Position numbers and translations under genes: made by a program. 64,000 nt of DNA from NCBI GenBank assembly GCA_001599815.1, contig BCIA01000005.1, forward strand, positions 723,088 through 787,087, in the 5' to 3' direction. This document shows, piece by piece, positions 11,701-22,400 of this stretch. Positions within the stretch are counted from its first letter, which is position 1. The number at the start of each line of letters is the position of its first letter. The DNA is from Furcasterigmium furcatum (taxonomy: Eukaryota; Ascomycota; Sordariomycetes; Glomerellales; Plectosphaerellaceae). The notes under the pieces were generated by a model. It did no database searches. It saw only the letters and a program-made list of their open reading frames with translations, and was not told the DNA's origin.

Positions 11701-12471
11701 ACGACGATTATGAAAGACGGCATGCTTTTGTCGGAAAGAGGAAGCATGGTCGGGGCCGAGGAGATCAAGGGGATACAGAAGAAATCTCTGTACGCAAAGC
11801 TGATTCCGATGGCGTGGCAGTTGGCCCAGAAGGATATCGGCCCTTTGTGAGTACAAAACGCCTCCATGTCCTATTTGGAAGCAGCGGATCTGACCCTAAT
11901 CCCGCAGCATCCTCGACGGGCGAATGTCGTGTGACGATACCTTGCTGGGAACCGTCATGAAGCCGAGCATCCAACAAAAGACCAAGGTCTGCCACGAGGG
12001 AAGGCTCTACTTCCTCACCGGAGCTATCGAGCCGGGTAGGAGGTGCGACTTTGGTACCGAGATCTGTGACCCGTTCGATGAGCTGCCGGGCGTGTCCGAT
12101 CTGGACGGAAAGGAATGGGGAGGAGTCACGAAGGAAGACTTCGTCATCGGGTATGTTTGTCCGCATCCATATCGCCCCTCAGCCAGGGGAAGCGGCGACG
12201 CCCTCTGAAAGTGAATGACTAACAATATCACCCCGGCAGCTCTCTCAACACGTACAAGCACCATGGGGGGAACCTGAAAGCCCTGGTGGTTGCGGAGTCA
12301 TTGACGAGCTTCGACGACTTCTCCGAACAGGACATCCGGGCCCCGCGGATCATCGGCCTACCTGTCTGCGACGAATTCGAGTCGTATGAGAATTACTGGG
12401 ATGCTTTCCTGGGAACCACGGCCGGCCATGGGGGCTCCTACAAGAGGCCGGCGAACCATCCTTGCGATTAG
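8712..12471 (+). CDS. Secreted GH71 alpha-1,3-glucanase (mutanase) with four Cys-rich repeats
   Basis: Nine exons: 8712-8810, 8882-10828, 10903-11046, 11115-11289, 11351-11462, 11519-11565, 11618-11846, 11908-12150, 12240-12471, giving 1075 aa. A signal peptide (RLLLAALVLQILPHVADA) leads into the GH71 domain, residues about 26-430, with the family start KAIFAHFM, the LAFSFDYAG segment, and the ISWNDYGESHYIGPL motif. Four Cys repeats of the form LCSF.C..GYCP.GAC follow near residues 462, 508, 555 and 604 at a spacing of 46-49. The last 400 residues (NGPEFMECGVLADRNGCDNYVQC onwards, as separate parts) resemble the C-terminal region seen in some secreted fungal chitinases; this is a loose resemblance. 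The intron at 11566-11617 has a GC donor (GCTG/GCAAGT). The enzyme would hydrolyse alpha-1,3-glucan in fungal walls, for remodelling or mycoparasitism. Confidence 0.85.
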
Positions 12472-13308
12472 TCGCGCCCTGTTTTCGAATATCTTCTCAG
12501 CATAAGGGATGTTCGCGTGGTGTCCAGGGATTGCAGAGCCGCGTCCTTATGGTATCCGAATGGCTGAGTGGCTTAGGGCTTGCCTCGGCGGGCCCGTCGT
12601 GGTACGGTGATTTGGGGAATTTGTGTAGCAGTGTAGCTTGAAGAGATTGAAGATGAATACGAATTACGGATTCGACCAGGAGAGACTATAGCCGCCAAGC
12701 CAGCAGATCTCCAGCTTATTCCTCGACCAGTATCAGCAAGACCCAGGATCAGGGAAGCGGCAAGCCACTTTATCATGAGTCACCGCCGATGTGCAGCACG
12801 GGAGAGCTGCATCGGGCCCTCATTGGGCCGTTGCTGGATCACCCGGAATGCCGAGCGACCTCGCCAAGCTCGCGTGGGTACCGTTGATGAGAGGAGCCGG
12901 AGCGGGAACGAGAGGTTAGCCACCCTGAATTGGGGTAGGCTTTGCATCTCCAGACGCATGTCGACTCGGTGTGCCACGTGTGAGGTTAAGGGGCGGCTCG
13001 GCAGACGACATCTCAGCTTCCGAATAAGTCATCCGGCCGGGCGTGTAGCGTCCGGGGCTTACCCCCGAGGAGCCGCCGTCCACCACGCACGCGGTTTCAA
13101 TGGTACCTAGATATGTAAGCTTCCATGTTATAAAAAAGGCGTGACTGGAATCGAGTTGTGGCGCCCTGGCGGCAGACCATGTGCACCACCTTTGCTACTG
13201 GCCTCTTGCTTGACCCTCTGAACTTAGACACTCGTTTTCTCTTTTCTTCAGCCCGAGAGACTCAAACACCGGCCCATTGAATTGCCATTGTACTGTTGGA
13301 CCAGCAAG
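12472..13308. other. Intergenic upstream of the alpha/beta hydrolase
   Basis: Holds the 3' region of the GH71 gene and the promoter of the alpha/beta hydrolase. Besides the TATA box at 13129 I see no repeat. A tRNA-like A-box near 12561 was considered and rejected. Confidence 0.5.
13129..13135 (+). promoter_or_regulatory. TATA box of the alpha/beta hydrolase gene
   Basis: TATAAAA lies 174 bp before the chosen start codon, in a plausible core-promoter position. Sequence match only. Confidence 0.45.
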
Positions 13309-14426
13309 ATGAAGCAATCACTCCTGAGTCAACACTTCGCTCCCTGTTCGGAGGAGAGATTGAGACATCGTCTCGCCGAAGCCGAGGAATATGATCGCAC
13401 AATGAGCGGCAGGATTCACTTATGGGACTGCAAAGACCCAGAAGAGTACAAAGCCCTCGAAGCACAGGGCAAAGGGGAATTTGAAACTCCCGTCTATCAT
13501 CCCGACGCCGAAACCATAAACATACAGTCGAGGCCCTGGGACGGAGACGAAGTACATGAAGTTTCCATTAGGATTCTGCGTCCCAAGGGGCAGCCGAAGG
13601 GCATCTTCATGTTCATCCACGGGGGTAAGAAAAATCCTGGTGCTTTTCTGCCTGCCTACAACCTACCTAGTCATGACATATTTGGCTCGAGTTGCCTTAT
13701 GCTAACGCAAGAGAAACAGGGGGCTTCGCGACCGGCTCCGCAACGTACCACGACAACCTCCTCATGGACATGGCGGAACGCATGTCTCTGATCATGGCGT
13801 CGGTCGAGTACCGCCTCGCGCCACGGCACAAACTGCCCGCAGCTAGCAGGGACTGCACAGACGCGGCCATGTACCTGATGTCGGACGAGTGCGAGCAGAA
13901 GCTGGGGACAACCCTGCGCTTCATCTGCGGTGAATCATCAGGCGCGTACCTGACGGTGCAGAGCGCCATCATGCTCCGTGATCTCGGCGTCAACGTCCGC
14001 GACAAGCTGGCCGGCCTGATGTCCGTGTACGGAATCAGCGACCTGTCACTACTACCCTCGGTGCGCATCGGCACCGTCACCGGAGGAAGCCCGGCGCTGC
14101 CCCTCGACCAGGAGGACATGAACTTCATAGCCTTGTGTCTGCCGAGCGACGTCTGGAACTCGAGGGACAAGCTGAAAGACCCGGAGTTCTCGCCAGCATA
14201 CGCAGATCTGAGCAATTTACCACCCGCTTTCTTCACCGTCGGCTCAATCGATAGTTTGATCGACGACAGCATCCTGCTCGCCGCCAGGTGGGAGCTGGCA
14301 GGAAATGAGTCCGAGTTGACGATCTATCCCGGCTCCCCACACGGGTATCTGGTCGACAATCTGGACGTCACCGAGGAGGCAGTAAACGACATTGTGGATT
14401 ATGTCAAGAGACGCCTGGAGTCGTAG
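13309..14426 (+). CDS. Alpha/beta hydrolase-3 family esterase (HSL-like)
   Basis: Two exons, 13309-13624 and 13720-14426, give 340 aa. The 95-nt intron (GTAAGA/ACAG) splits the oxyanion-hole motif, which becomes HGGGF once spliced, confirming the junction. Further family marks are YRLAP after the HGGG strand, the nucleophile elbow GESSG with the catalytic Ser, the Asp in DSLIDD, and the His in SPHGYL near the C-terminus. These place it in the hormone-sensitive-lipase-like group (alpha/beta-hydrolase fold-3), cytosolic enzymes acting on short acyl esters or lactones. There is no signal peptide. In fungi such genes often lie in metabolic clusters, and here it sits next to an NmrA-like reductase and a Zn2Cys6 regulator, but no backbone synthase is present. 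Substrate unknown. Confidence 0.85.
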
Positions 14427-14815
14427 GTGTCAGTGTTACTGGGTGGGATTTTCCGCAACAAGGGGCAAACAGCTGGAGCAATATCCGTGGGTCAGGTATG
14501 ATGTAACAGTGGAGGCTGAATGGACTGGTACGTCGCCGGCGCCTGTAGTACTGGATCATGACAACATCAGGGACGCCGCAATTGAAGAGAGCAGGGGAGC
14601 CGTATGTCTATATAGGATTGAACTCGAGGACTTGCTGATCGCGAAATGAAGGGATGGCGATTGGTCTGCTTGTGTTGCCAGTCTCTTGTAACGAAGAGGT
14701 CATCTTTGGCCGCCACGTACTCCTGGTCGCCTCGCTCCAATCCTCCATGGCTCCAAAGGTGCCCCGTTCTAGGACCCGCAGATCTGGTACTCTGAAAAGC
14801 CTCGTTGCATGCTCA
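14427..14815. other. Convergent 3' intergenic
   Basis: Lies between the 3' ends of the esterase and the NmrA-like gene. It presumably contains both polyadenylation regions. I see nothing else. Confidence 0.5.
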
Positions 14816-16001
14816 CTATTGGCGCTCTGAATAGGGCGATGTGAGCTTCCCAGCAACCAGGTCCTTGACGTAATCCTTCCATCGCCGAGGCTGCATATCA
14901 GGATACAGATCCTGCGCGTCGAGATAGCCGAGGGATCGAGCGTTCTCGGGCGTGTTGTCGCCCCTGATGGCGAGTGAATAATAGTATTGCGCCATTGCTC
15001 CCCCCATGGTCAAGCCCTCTCCACCAGGGAACTTCTTGAGGGTGTCGAGCAAGGACTCGTTGGAAACCTGCGCACACATGGCGAATGTCAGCAAAGTTCT
15101 TCAACTACGAACGCAGGAGTTCCAATATTCCTAGACAAAAGGAAGAGCCATCCAAGATGAGACTTACGTGTTCTTTGACAACAGCAAACCCAGAGATGTC
15201 TTCGACATCCTTCCAGGCTTCGCTGAGCGTCTTCACATCCCCGTGTGCAAAAACCAACCGGTTCAGTGTCCTTTTGTCGGCGATAACCCTGGCGACAAAT
15301 CTGCCAATGTCACGATTGTCCGTTAACGCGATCTTCACGTTCCCATCACCGATGATAGGCATGGGCTGCACGTAGGCCTCTGGATCAGCTTGCTGCGATG
15401 GTGGGCGAGGGACAACCATCTGATACCACCACCCGATGTCGATGATCGTGTATGGAAGGTCGAGCTGCTTGACGTGATCCAAGATTTCTTCCTTCTGCGA
15501 CGATGCTGATTTAGTATGCAGTGCAAGGTGACTCATGAAGCATACAGAGTCGTTCCTACCTTGGCTCTCAAGAACATGCCACCATTGGGTGGAGCAACTG
15601 GGCCAAAGAAGCTCGGCACATACCTACCTACGCCGGCTTCCTTCGCCGCCGATGCAAGTTTGAGCTCTTGCGGGAGATGAGCAAGCGTCAGTCCTGAGAT
15701 GACAATGTCCGCACCAGCCAGCAACTTGGCGATACTGTCCATGGGCCCATCAAGGTCCACAGCACGTAGAGTGGCCCCGAGCTCTGCGAGCCTCAAGAGT
15801 TCCGGCTTCTCGAGAGAAGTCGAACGCGCCAGGGCCACAAGCTCCTTCATGATTTTCAGTATTAATCTAGCAGTAGACTGCCGAGACGACGTGGGGTATG
15901 GGGCGTACGAATTGTTCCGGGCTCGCCAGAAGCGCCTGGGCAATGGACTGCCCAGTTATGCCGCTGGCTCCGACGACGACGACCTTGAGTTTGACAGACA
16001 T
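14816..16001 (-). CDS. NmrA-like / isoflavone-reductase-like NAD(P)-binding oxidoreductase
   Basis: Four exons, complement(14816-15067, 15168-15494, 15560-15844, 15909-16001), give 318 aa. The first exon encodes a Rossmann start with GASGITGQSIAQALL. After splicing, the next strand reads FELVALARSTSLEKPE, the usual site that discriminates NADPH. Further marks are GADIVISGL, the VPSFFGP block (in place of the family's PSEFG), and YTIIDIGWWYQ. The introns have normal donors (GTACGC, GTAGGA, GTAAGT) and keep phase. The family contains true reductases of phenolics as well as redox-sensing regulators (NmrA/HSCARG). I see no catalytic Lys pattern that would settle which. It is transcribed away from the Zn2Cys6 gene across a 487-bp region with CGGAC repeats, so it is a candidate target of that regulator. 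Confidence 0.85.
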
Positions 16002-16095
16002 TTTGATGAAAGTAACGGATGTGGTGTACTGCATATGAGAAGATCGATGTGAGATTGGAATGTGCCGGGAACGATTTGTTGGGCAGTTCTCGACC

Positions 16096-16103
16096 CTTTT
16101 ATA
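16096..16103 (-). promoter_or_regulatory. TATA box of the NmrA-like gene
   Basis: TATAAAAG on the minus strand, 95 bp before the start codon at 16001. Sequence match only. Confidence 0.5.
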
Positions 16104-16266
16104 CCTGGATGCCCGGGTCTTGCTCGCTCGATGAAAGGGACAATTCGGCTTGACGGTCCCGAGTGAAACCCCGAGATGGCACTAAGCTTACAAATTGTGC
16201 CCTCATGGAGTGCGCCATGAGGTTCGACCGCGCCCTCCTGGATACCATTTTTACAGCGATATAGAG

Positions 16267-16395
16267 CGGACGCGGGCCGGTCAAAAGTGATGAGAGCGGA
16301 CTACACCGGACGCGGGGCGGGTTGGATGGGACTTTAGCGACAAAGGAGCGGACGAGAGCGGACGAGAGCGGACGGGAGCGGACTTGGGGGCGGAC
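16267..16395. repeat. CGGAC repeat array in the NmrA/Zn2Cys6 divergent promoter
   Basis: CGGAC occurs at 16267, 16297, 16307, 16349, 16359, 16369, 16379 and 16391. The four copies from 16349 form a tandem 10-bp repeat (GAGCGGACGA with one variant), and 16297/16307 are also 10 bp apart, so copies sit on one face of the helix. CGG triplets are the half-sites of Zn2Cys6 proteins, one of which is encoded immediately downstream. The rest of 16002-16488 shows only the TATA box. Confidence 0.6.
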
Positions 16396-16488
16396 AAGTA
16401 TGTCAGGTCTCCACGCATCGAAGCGGAAACCAATATCCCCGTCCGCCAGGAGCGGAGGAGACCTCCACCCACAACGTCATCTCCTCCA

Positions 16489-18435
16489 ATGTCAAAAAGT
16501 CCGCATCAAGGGCCTCCTTCGACCTTTGACATTCCGAACTTTGAACGAAATCTCCCACCAGTCGTCGCCATGGGGCAAGACAGGGCGCCGCTGGCCTGTC
16601 GGGCCTGCCGGTACGTGCCCAGACCAAGACTCTTGTGTGTACCTGGCGTCACCGTTGACTTCCAGTTGACAGGCGGCTGAAACGAAAATGCACTCGAGAA
16701 ATTCCAGTGTGCTCCTTGGTGAGTGCTCATCCTTGACGCCTCTTTTCTCGGTGGCTCCTATTAATTTCTGGTGCTCCAGTGTGAGCGCCTCAGCAAGCCT
16801 TGCCATTATCCAGGGCCCAACCAATCGCCCAATGGCAATGATCTCTTCAACGGCAGCGGGAGCGGCTCCTCGACCCTCCAGCTTCCCACTGCATTCGTCA
16901 GGTCGTCTAAAGAATTCCCCACAAGCTTTTTCTTAGACCCAACATTCTTCCAATCTCTTTCTCCCTCAGCCTTTGTGTCTTCTCCGGGGCCATATGAAAG
17001 CGAGATCAAATCTCACCTCGGATCAGACATTGATGCCGTCTGTCAGTACTACTTCTCCACGGTCCACAGGTGGCTGCCGATGCTCAGTAAAAAGCGGCTA
17101 CTAAACGTGCTCAACAATCCCGCTTCACCGGGGGAAGGAAGCCAGTCACTTCTCCTACTCTGCATGAGGCTTGCATCAAACACCGACCACGAGGATGGCG
17201 GTACAAGAGAATCGTCCATGTACCAACTTGCCAAGGCATCCTGCTTGGCATCAGAACAGGGTTGTTTCATCTCCCTTCGCTTGGTTCAATGTCTGGTTCT
17301 GTTGGCGGCATACGAGTTGGGCCATGCAATCTACCCAGAAGCATACATGACTGTTGGCCAAGCTTCGAGGCTAGCCGGGATGATAGGCCTTCACAACAAA
17401 ACCCTCGCCCAGCAGTTGTTCACGGCAGCTGACACTTGGACTTACCGGGAAGAGCAGCGCCGAACATGGTGGGCAATATTCTTACTTGACAAGTACGTCG
17501 TCGAAGAAGAGACATGGTTCTCCATGCGGCGCAGACACTAATGCCTGGTCTAGATATGTCAACATCGGTACTAAATTCATGCCCATTTCGGTTCAAGAAC
17601 CTTGTCGGGACAGCCTCCTTCCCGTCAATGACACCGACTGGAACGAAGGTCTCATCAGCGCCAGCGAACCTCTTCTCACAAATTCGTTTCACTCGACAGC
17701 AGGTCTGGGTATCTTCGCCCGCACATGCCAGGCCGCGCACGTATTGAACAAAGTGATCAAGCACCGCGACCATCGAACACACTCGGGGCAAGAGCCCGAG
17801 GCTGTCCTCAACGAAGCCCTTGCCCTACATGACGCACTCGTTTCCCTAGAGGCAAGTCTGGCCCCTCAGTGTGTCTTTCTCCACCAGCCGGAGAGTAGAC
17901 GAAGCACCCAGGTAGCTCCTCCCCCGACACAGCCGATAAACGGTACTCCCACCATTCCTGCATCATTTGAGGTTGTCAATGTTCTTGCATTGTCCCTGAG
18001 TGCCTCGGCTCGCCTGTTGCTGTACAAGATTTATAGCTGCAACGAGCCGGAGACAGGATACGGACTAGGACGGACCGCACTCGAGACGGAGATGCAGGGG
18101 CTTTCGTTAGCTGGCATCCGGGACCTCTCCATGCGAATGGCTCCTGGGTTAGCAGGCACCATAGTTTCGGGGGCAGCTGCGAGTCCGATGCTGGCATCCC
18201 TGTCGTACCATGTTGCAACCGAGTGTGCATGGCTCATCAAAGAAGATTACGACTCGAACATGTATCAAGCCTTGGGGCAGATCGTGGGTGGTTTGAGTCG
18301 ACTCGCAACGGAGTGGCGCGTGGCCAGTAAGTACCCAGTATACAACACTTCTTTGCAGCGCATATACTAACGGGCGCAATAGACGAGTACCTAACACTTC
18401 TAGAGAAGGGGGGGATTCTAAGTTTGATACAGTAA
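16489..18435 (+). CDS. Zn(II)2Cys6 fungal-specific transcription factor
   Basis: Five exons, 16489-16610, 16673-16718, 16780-17492, 17554-18326, 18383-18435, give 568 aa. Two introns interrupt the zinc cluster, which after splicing reads ACRACRRLKRKCTREIPVC followed by CERLSKPC, that is C-x2-C-x6-C-x6-C-x2-C-x6-C at residues about 36-62. The fungal-specific transcription factor domain follows at about 120-400, including YYFSTVHRWLPMLSK, the EEQRRTWWAIFLLDKYV segment and LLPVNDTDWNEG. The intron at 18327 uses a textbook TACTAAC branch site. I chose ATG 16489 because it is the last in-frame start before the cluster with a normal N-terminal length; MGQDRAP at 16570 is an alternative. A nuclear DNA-binding regulator, probably acting on CGG repeats such as the array just upstream. 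Confidence 0.88.
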
Positions 18436-19499
18436 ATAGATAAGCCAGGACAACAGTACCCGACAGCTTGTAACTGGATCAGTCGAGGTCCAAACCATAT
18501 CATACAAAACTACAAACCACAGATGTGAGAATCTGTCTATCAAGCGAGTCTGATTACTTACCCTACGTATTATTCCTTAGCGAGTAAGCGTTATACCTAG
18601 CCATATAGTCCTATTCTCTTCATAATTCTGCTTTTATTATATACTAACGAAGGAGCCTAATCCTGCTTAGTCCCTATAGTTCTAGGCGTTATATACAGCG
18701 TACGCCCGCGGGTAAGCCTCGCAGAGACTCGTCTAGACAGTTAGGAATAAGCTCCAGTTAGGGATAAGCTCCTTCGTTATCGACACACAATTCAAACTAC
18801 CGTTGCCATAATACGGTGTAAGCGCAGGGTTTACGGTGAAATTTATGCATCTGTGGCTAGGTTGTGCAGGCTACGCCAGGAATCTTGTTAGTGTCGCTCA
18901 GGGTGGGCTCAGGCTAGAAACAGCGAGGCTCCAGAACCCATCCGGTTTAGATAAGGCCGAGTAAACCCATCTCTGGGGCTCCATCAGGTTTGATGGTGGA
19001 GGAACCCAGGTCACGTTTGGGGTGTCGAGAAACTTAGGTAAGCAAGTCATCAAGTTGACTAATCAGGGACCGCCATCTACGACTCCATCTAATCGCCAGG
19101 CTCTCGGCAGGTGCAAAAGTTACCTAAATTCCCCATCTTACCTCGATCAACATCAACCTGTGACTCGGCAGTCTCGGGCGAATTCCCTCAAGTCAACCCC
19201 GGATAACATCCCCGCCGACCCTGCTCATCCTAGAGATCGAACGCGCTTCCTTCACAAGCCGCCGCGCCTCCTCACCATCGCCGGCGCCGCCTCGTGCACC
19301 CCCACGTGTGCTTATTCCTCCGCCACCGAGCCCGCGCCCGATCCCGACCCCTACCAACACTTCCGCCGCAACCTGCGCCCGCAGTGTTTGACCGAGACCG
19401 CACTGGAGTTCGATCTTGCTCGTCACTTCCTACAAGCATCCCATGAAGACCTGAGCGGACTCTACCGCGGTGGCTGCACCGCCCGACATCCTACCCAGC
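18436..19499. other. AT-rich intergenic with transposon relic
   Basis: From about 18520 to 18800 the sequence is AT-rich and full of TpA steps, unlike its neighbours. This fits repeat-induced point mutation of an old element (see the inverted repeat at 18645-18779). The right part, up to 19499, is the Doa10 promoter and 5' UTR, with a CA/CT-rich leader. Confidence 0.5.
18645..18779. repeat. Terminal-inverted-repeat pair, likely degraded MITE
   Basis: TAACGAAGGAGCCTAATCC at 18645-18663 is matched in inverted orientation by GGATAAGCTCCTTCGTTA at 18762-18779; the first 12 bases are identical. Next to the right arm, AGTTAGGAATAAGCTCC and AGTTAGGGATAAGCTCC form a tandem pair (18739-18773). Total span is 135 bp with no coding capacity. 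I see no clear target-site duplication. Confidence 0.5.
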
Positions 19500-22400
19500 A
19501 TGGAAGAACCCGCCGTTCCCCCCCTGCCCATAGGCCGAGATGGACATCCTCGCATCTCGCTTACTCGCCAGATGTCTCGGACGGGTACTTTGGAGCCGGT
19601 GAAGCTGCGTCAACCCAACGACCATGGCATCGACCCGGACACATGTCGCATTTGCAGAGGAGAGGGGACCGCTGAAGAGCCGCTCTTCTACCCTTGCAAG
19701 TGCAGCGGCAGCATCAAGTATGTCCACCAGGACTGCCTGATGGAATGGCTCTCCCACTCCCAGAAGAAGCACTGCGAGCTTTGCAAGACGCCCTTCCGCT
19801 TCACGAAGCTCTACTCACCGCAGATGCCCAACACCATCCCGGTCCACGTCTTCATCGGGCACGTCGCCAAGTACCTCTTTCGGAACTTGCTGGTCTGGTT
19901 GCGAGCTGCCTTGGTCATCACCGTCTGGCTGTGTTGGCTACCTGGGCTCATGCGGTCCGTCTGGTCCTTCCTCTTCTGGATCAGCGACGAGGGCCTCGGA
20001 GCAGGTGGCATCTGGGGTATTACCCCGCCATCGTCCTTGTCGCGGTCCAGCATAACGATCAGCCCGGGGCCAACGTGCCCAGCGAGCCCCTTGTACCCCT
20101 CGACTTCTGCGGTGGCTGGAGCAGCAGATGGCCTCGAGGAAATCTTGCGCAACTACTCCGGCGCGCCCTACTCAGCATCATGGCGCGGCGTCAACATCAC
20201 GACAAACGATACCGTCTCCTCGGCGGTAGTGAGGGCGACCATCGATTCGTTATCAGCCGCCAGTAATGACCTTGAGGGGACTTGCGCGGCTGTGTCCCAG
20301 CAACTCCCCTCCAAGCACTCGTCTCTCCTGAGCGGCGTCTCGTTTCTCCAGAATCTCTCGCGCTATCCCCTGCTCAACCGAACAATCGTCAATATTTTGG
20401 AGGGGCAGATTATCACAATTCTCGTCATTGTGTGCTTTATCCTCGTCATCCTTGTTCGCGACTACGTTGTGCAACAGCAACCCGAGATCAACATGCGTGC
20501 AGCCCTGGAGGAAGTCCGTCTCCGCGAGGAACGACAGAGACTCATGGAACAAGTCGATAATTTGCCAGATGGCACTGCCGACGCCGAACAGGCTCCCGAC
20601 TCCAGCATGCAGGTTGGAGCGGAGCCCGTCGATACCAGCATCAGAGACCGAAACGACATCCCAGAGGGGCCATCTACAGGGCCCGACAACAACCTGCACT
20701 TGCCCCCTGTAGATGATATGACCCTACACTTGCCCCCTATAGATGACATGAACCTTCACTTACCCCCTAATCTACCCGGGGGGACGTCAATCCTCCCGAA
20801 CGGCCACATCCCCGAAACCAATGGCTCCGCTGGCAGAGCCGCGGACCCCGAGAGTCCTGTCGGTACTGTACACGAATACCTCCGTCTGTATCGCCAGGAA
20901 GGTGGTAACCCAAGAAGGATTCTCAAGGCCATCGAGGACGAAAACCTCGAGGAGCAGATGAGCTACTGGGTCCGGGCGACAAGGTCCATGATTGAGAGGG
21001 AAGATGACGAGAGGAAAGAGGGAGAGCACCGGGCTGAGGTCAGTCCGTCCGGTGGTGGTGGACCCTTTACCTTTGCATCGGCGTCGTCCGCGGGATCGGC
21101 TCATCCCCCACCTTCAAGGCCGCAATTTACGTGGCCCCCTATTACCACCGAGGCGCCTGGACCCGATCTGCCAGACAGCAACGGAGCAGCCGACGCCGTG
21201 TTCAAGGGCAAAGAGAAGGATGTCTCCCGTGACGAAACCCCAAAAAGCCCTGCGGTCGAGGCTCCTACAGATGTCGTCCGACCCAGGTTCGAACCTCCTC
21301 GGCCGCGCGCTGTTTCGGATGGCCCCCAGAGGAACGACCACGTCAACCCTCTCGCCAACAACAGCTGGTCCTTCAACGCCCTTCCACAGCAGCCGGCCAG
21401 TCCCCCTGCGACTGCTGGCCCGAGTATACCAAATTCATCCTCACCCCCGGGGGTGCGAAATGATCATTTCGAAGACGCACAAAGACTCGACGACCAGAGC
21501 ACCATTGCCTCAGATATTGCATCCGCACCCACCACGTCTCGGAGTGTGGCCGGCACGGACTCCGTTGGCACTGATCCCCCCTTAGGCGATTTACCCGGGG
21601 AACCCCATCAGACCCTTGATGACATGCCGGCAGAGAGGCCGCAATTGGAGCGAGGTATGATGGATCGGATTGCGGACTTCATGTGGCGCGATGTCGACGC
21701 TCGTGAAATTCACATCCACCACGACATGGATGCGGACTTCGTCCTCGGAGACGAGCACGAACATCACGACGTGCATGAGGTTTCCGACGACGAAGACGCT
21801 GCTCATCTTGACGATACACCCTCCGAGGAGATAGATGAGTTCCACGGCCTGGAGGAGAACTCCGACGACGATGAAGACGATATCGACGTGGACGTGGAAG
21901 ATGCGCCTGCCGAAGCGGACAGGGATGACAGAGACCCGGAGGTTGTTGAGGCAGCCGCCGCGGCGGGATTGGACCCTGACGCTGTGGATGATGCCGAAGA
22001 CCTCGACGGAGTCCTGGAGCTGATCGGAATGAGAGGTCCCATCGTTGGACTCTTCCAGAATGCCGTCTTTTGCTCGGTCCTCGTCTCTGTCACCATCTTC
22101 ATCTGCGTCTTCATTCCCTACAACATTGGCCGGTTCAGCATTTGGAGCGCGATGAATCCGTCCAAGGTGCTGAACATGGTCTTCGGACTCACCACCTTCA
22201 TCCAAGACGCGGTCGTCTCCTTGACCGCGTCGATTGCCAGCGGCCTCTTGGCCTTCACGTACTTCGCCGCGAAAGCCCTAGGGTTATGGCTGCCGGCTGG
22301 GGAAAGATACTGTCGTGAGCTTGTGCTTCACACCTGGGGCATCAGCAGCAATGCGACCATGAGGGTGGCGGATGCCATCTTACACGAGTTCCCAGTCCCG

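Noticed and set aside
12555..12690. tRNA-like A-box (TGGCTGAGTGG) at about 12561 followed by a weak B-box-like GGATTCGACC near 12670
   Set aside because: The acceptor stem does not pair, the B-box has an extra base, and no plausible anticodon arm can be drawn.
21286..21299. GGTTCGAACC resembling a tRNA B-box
   Set aside because: It lies within DOA10 coding sequence and has no A-box at the right distance.
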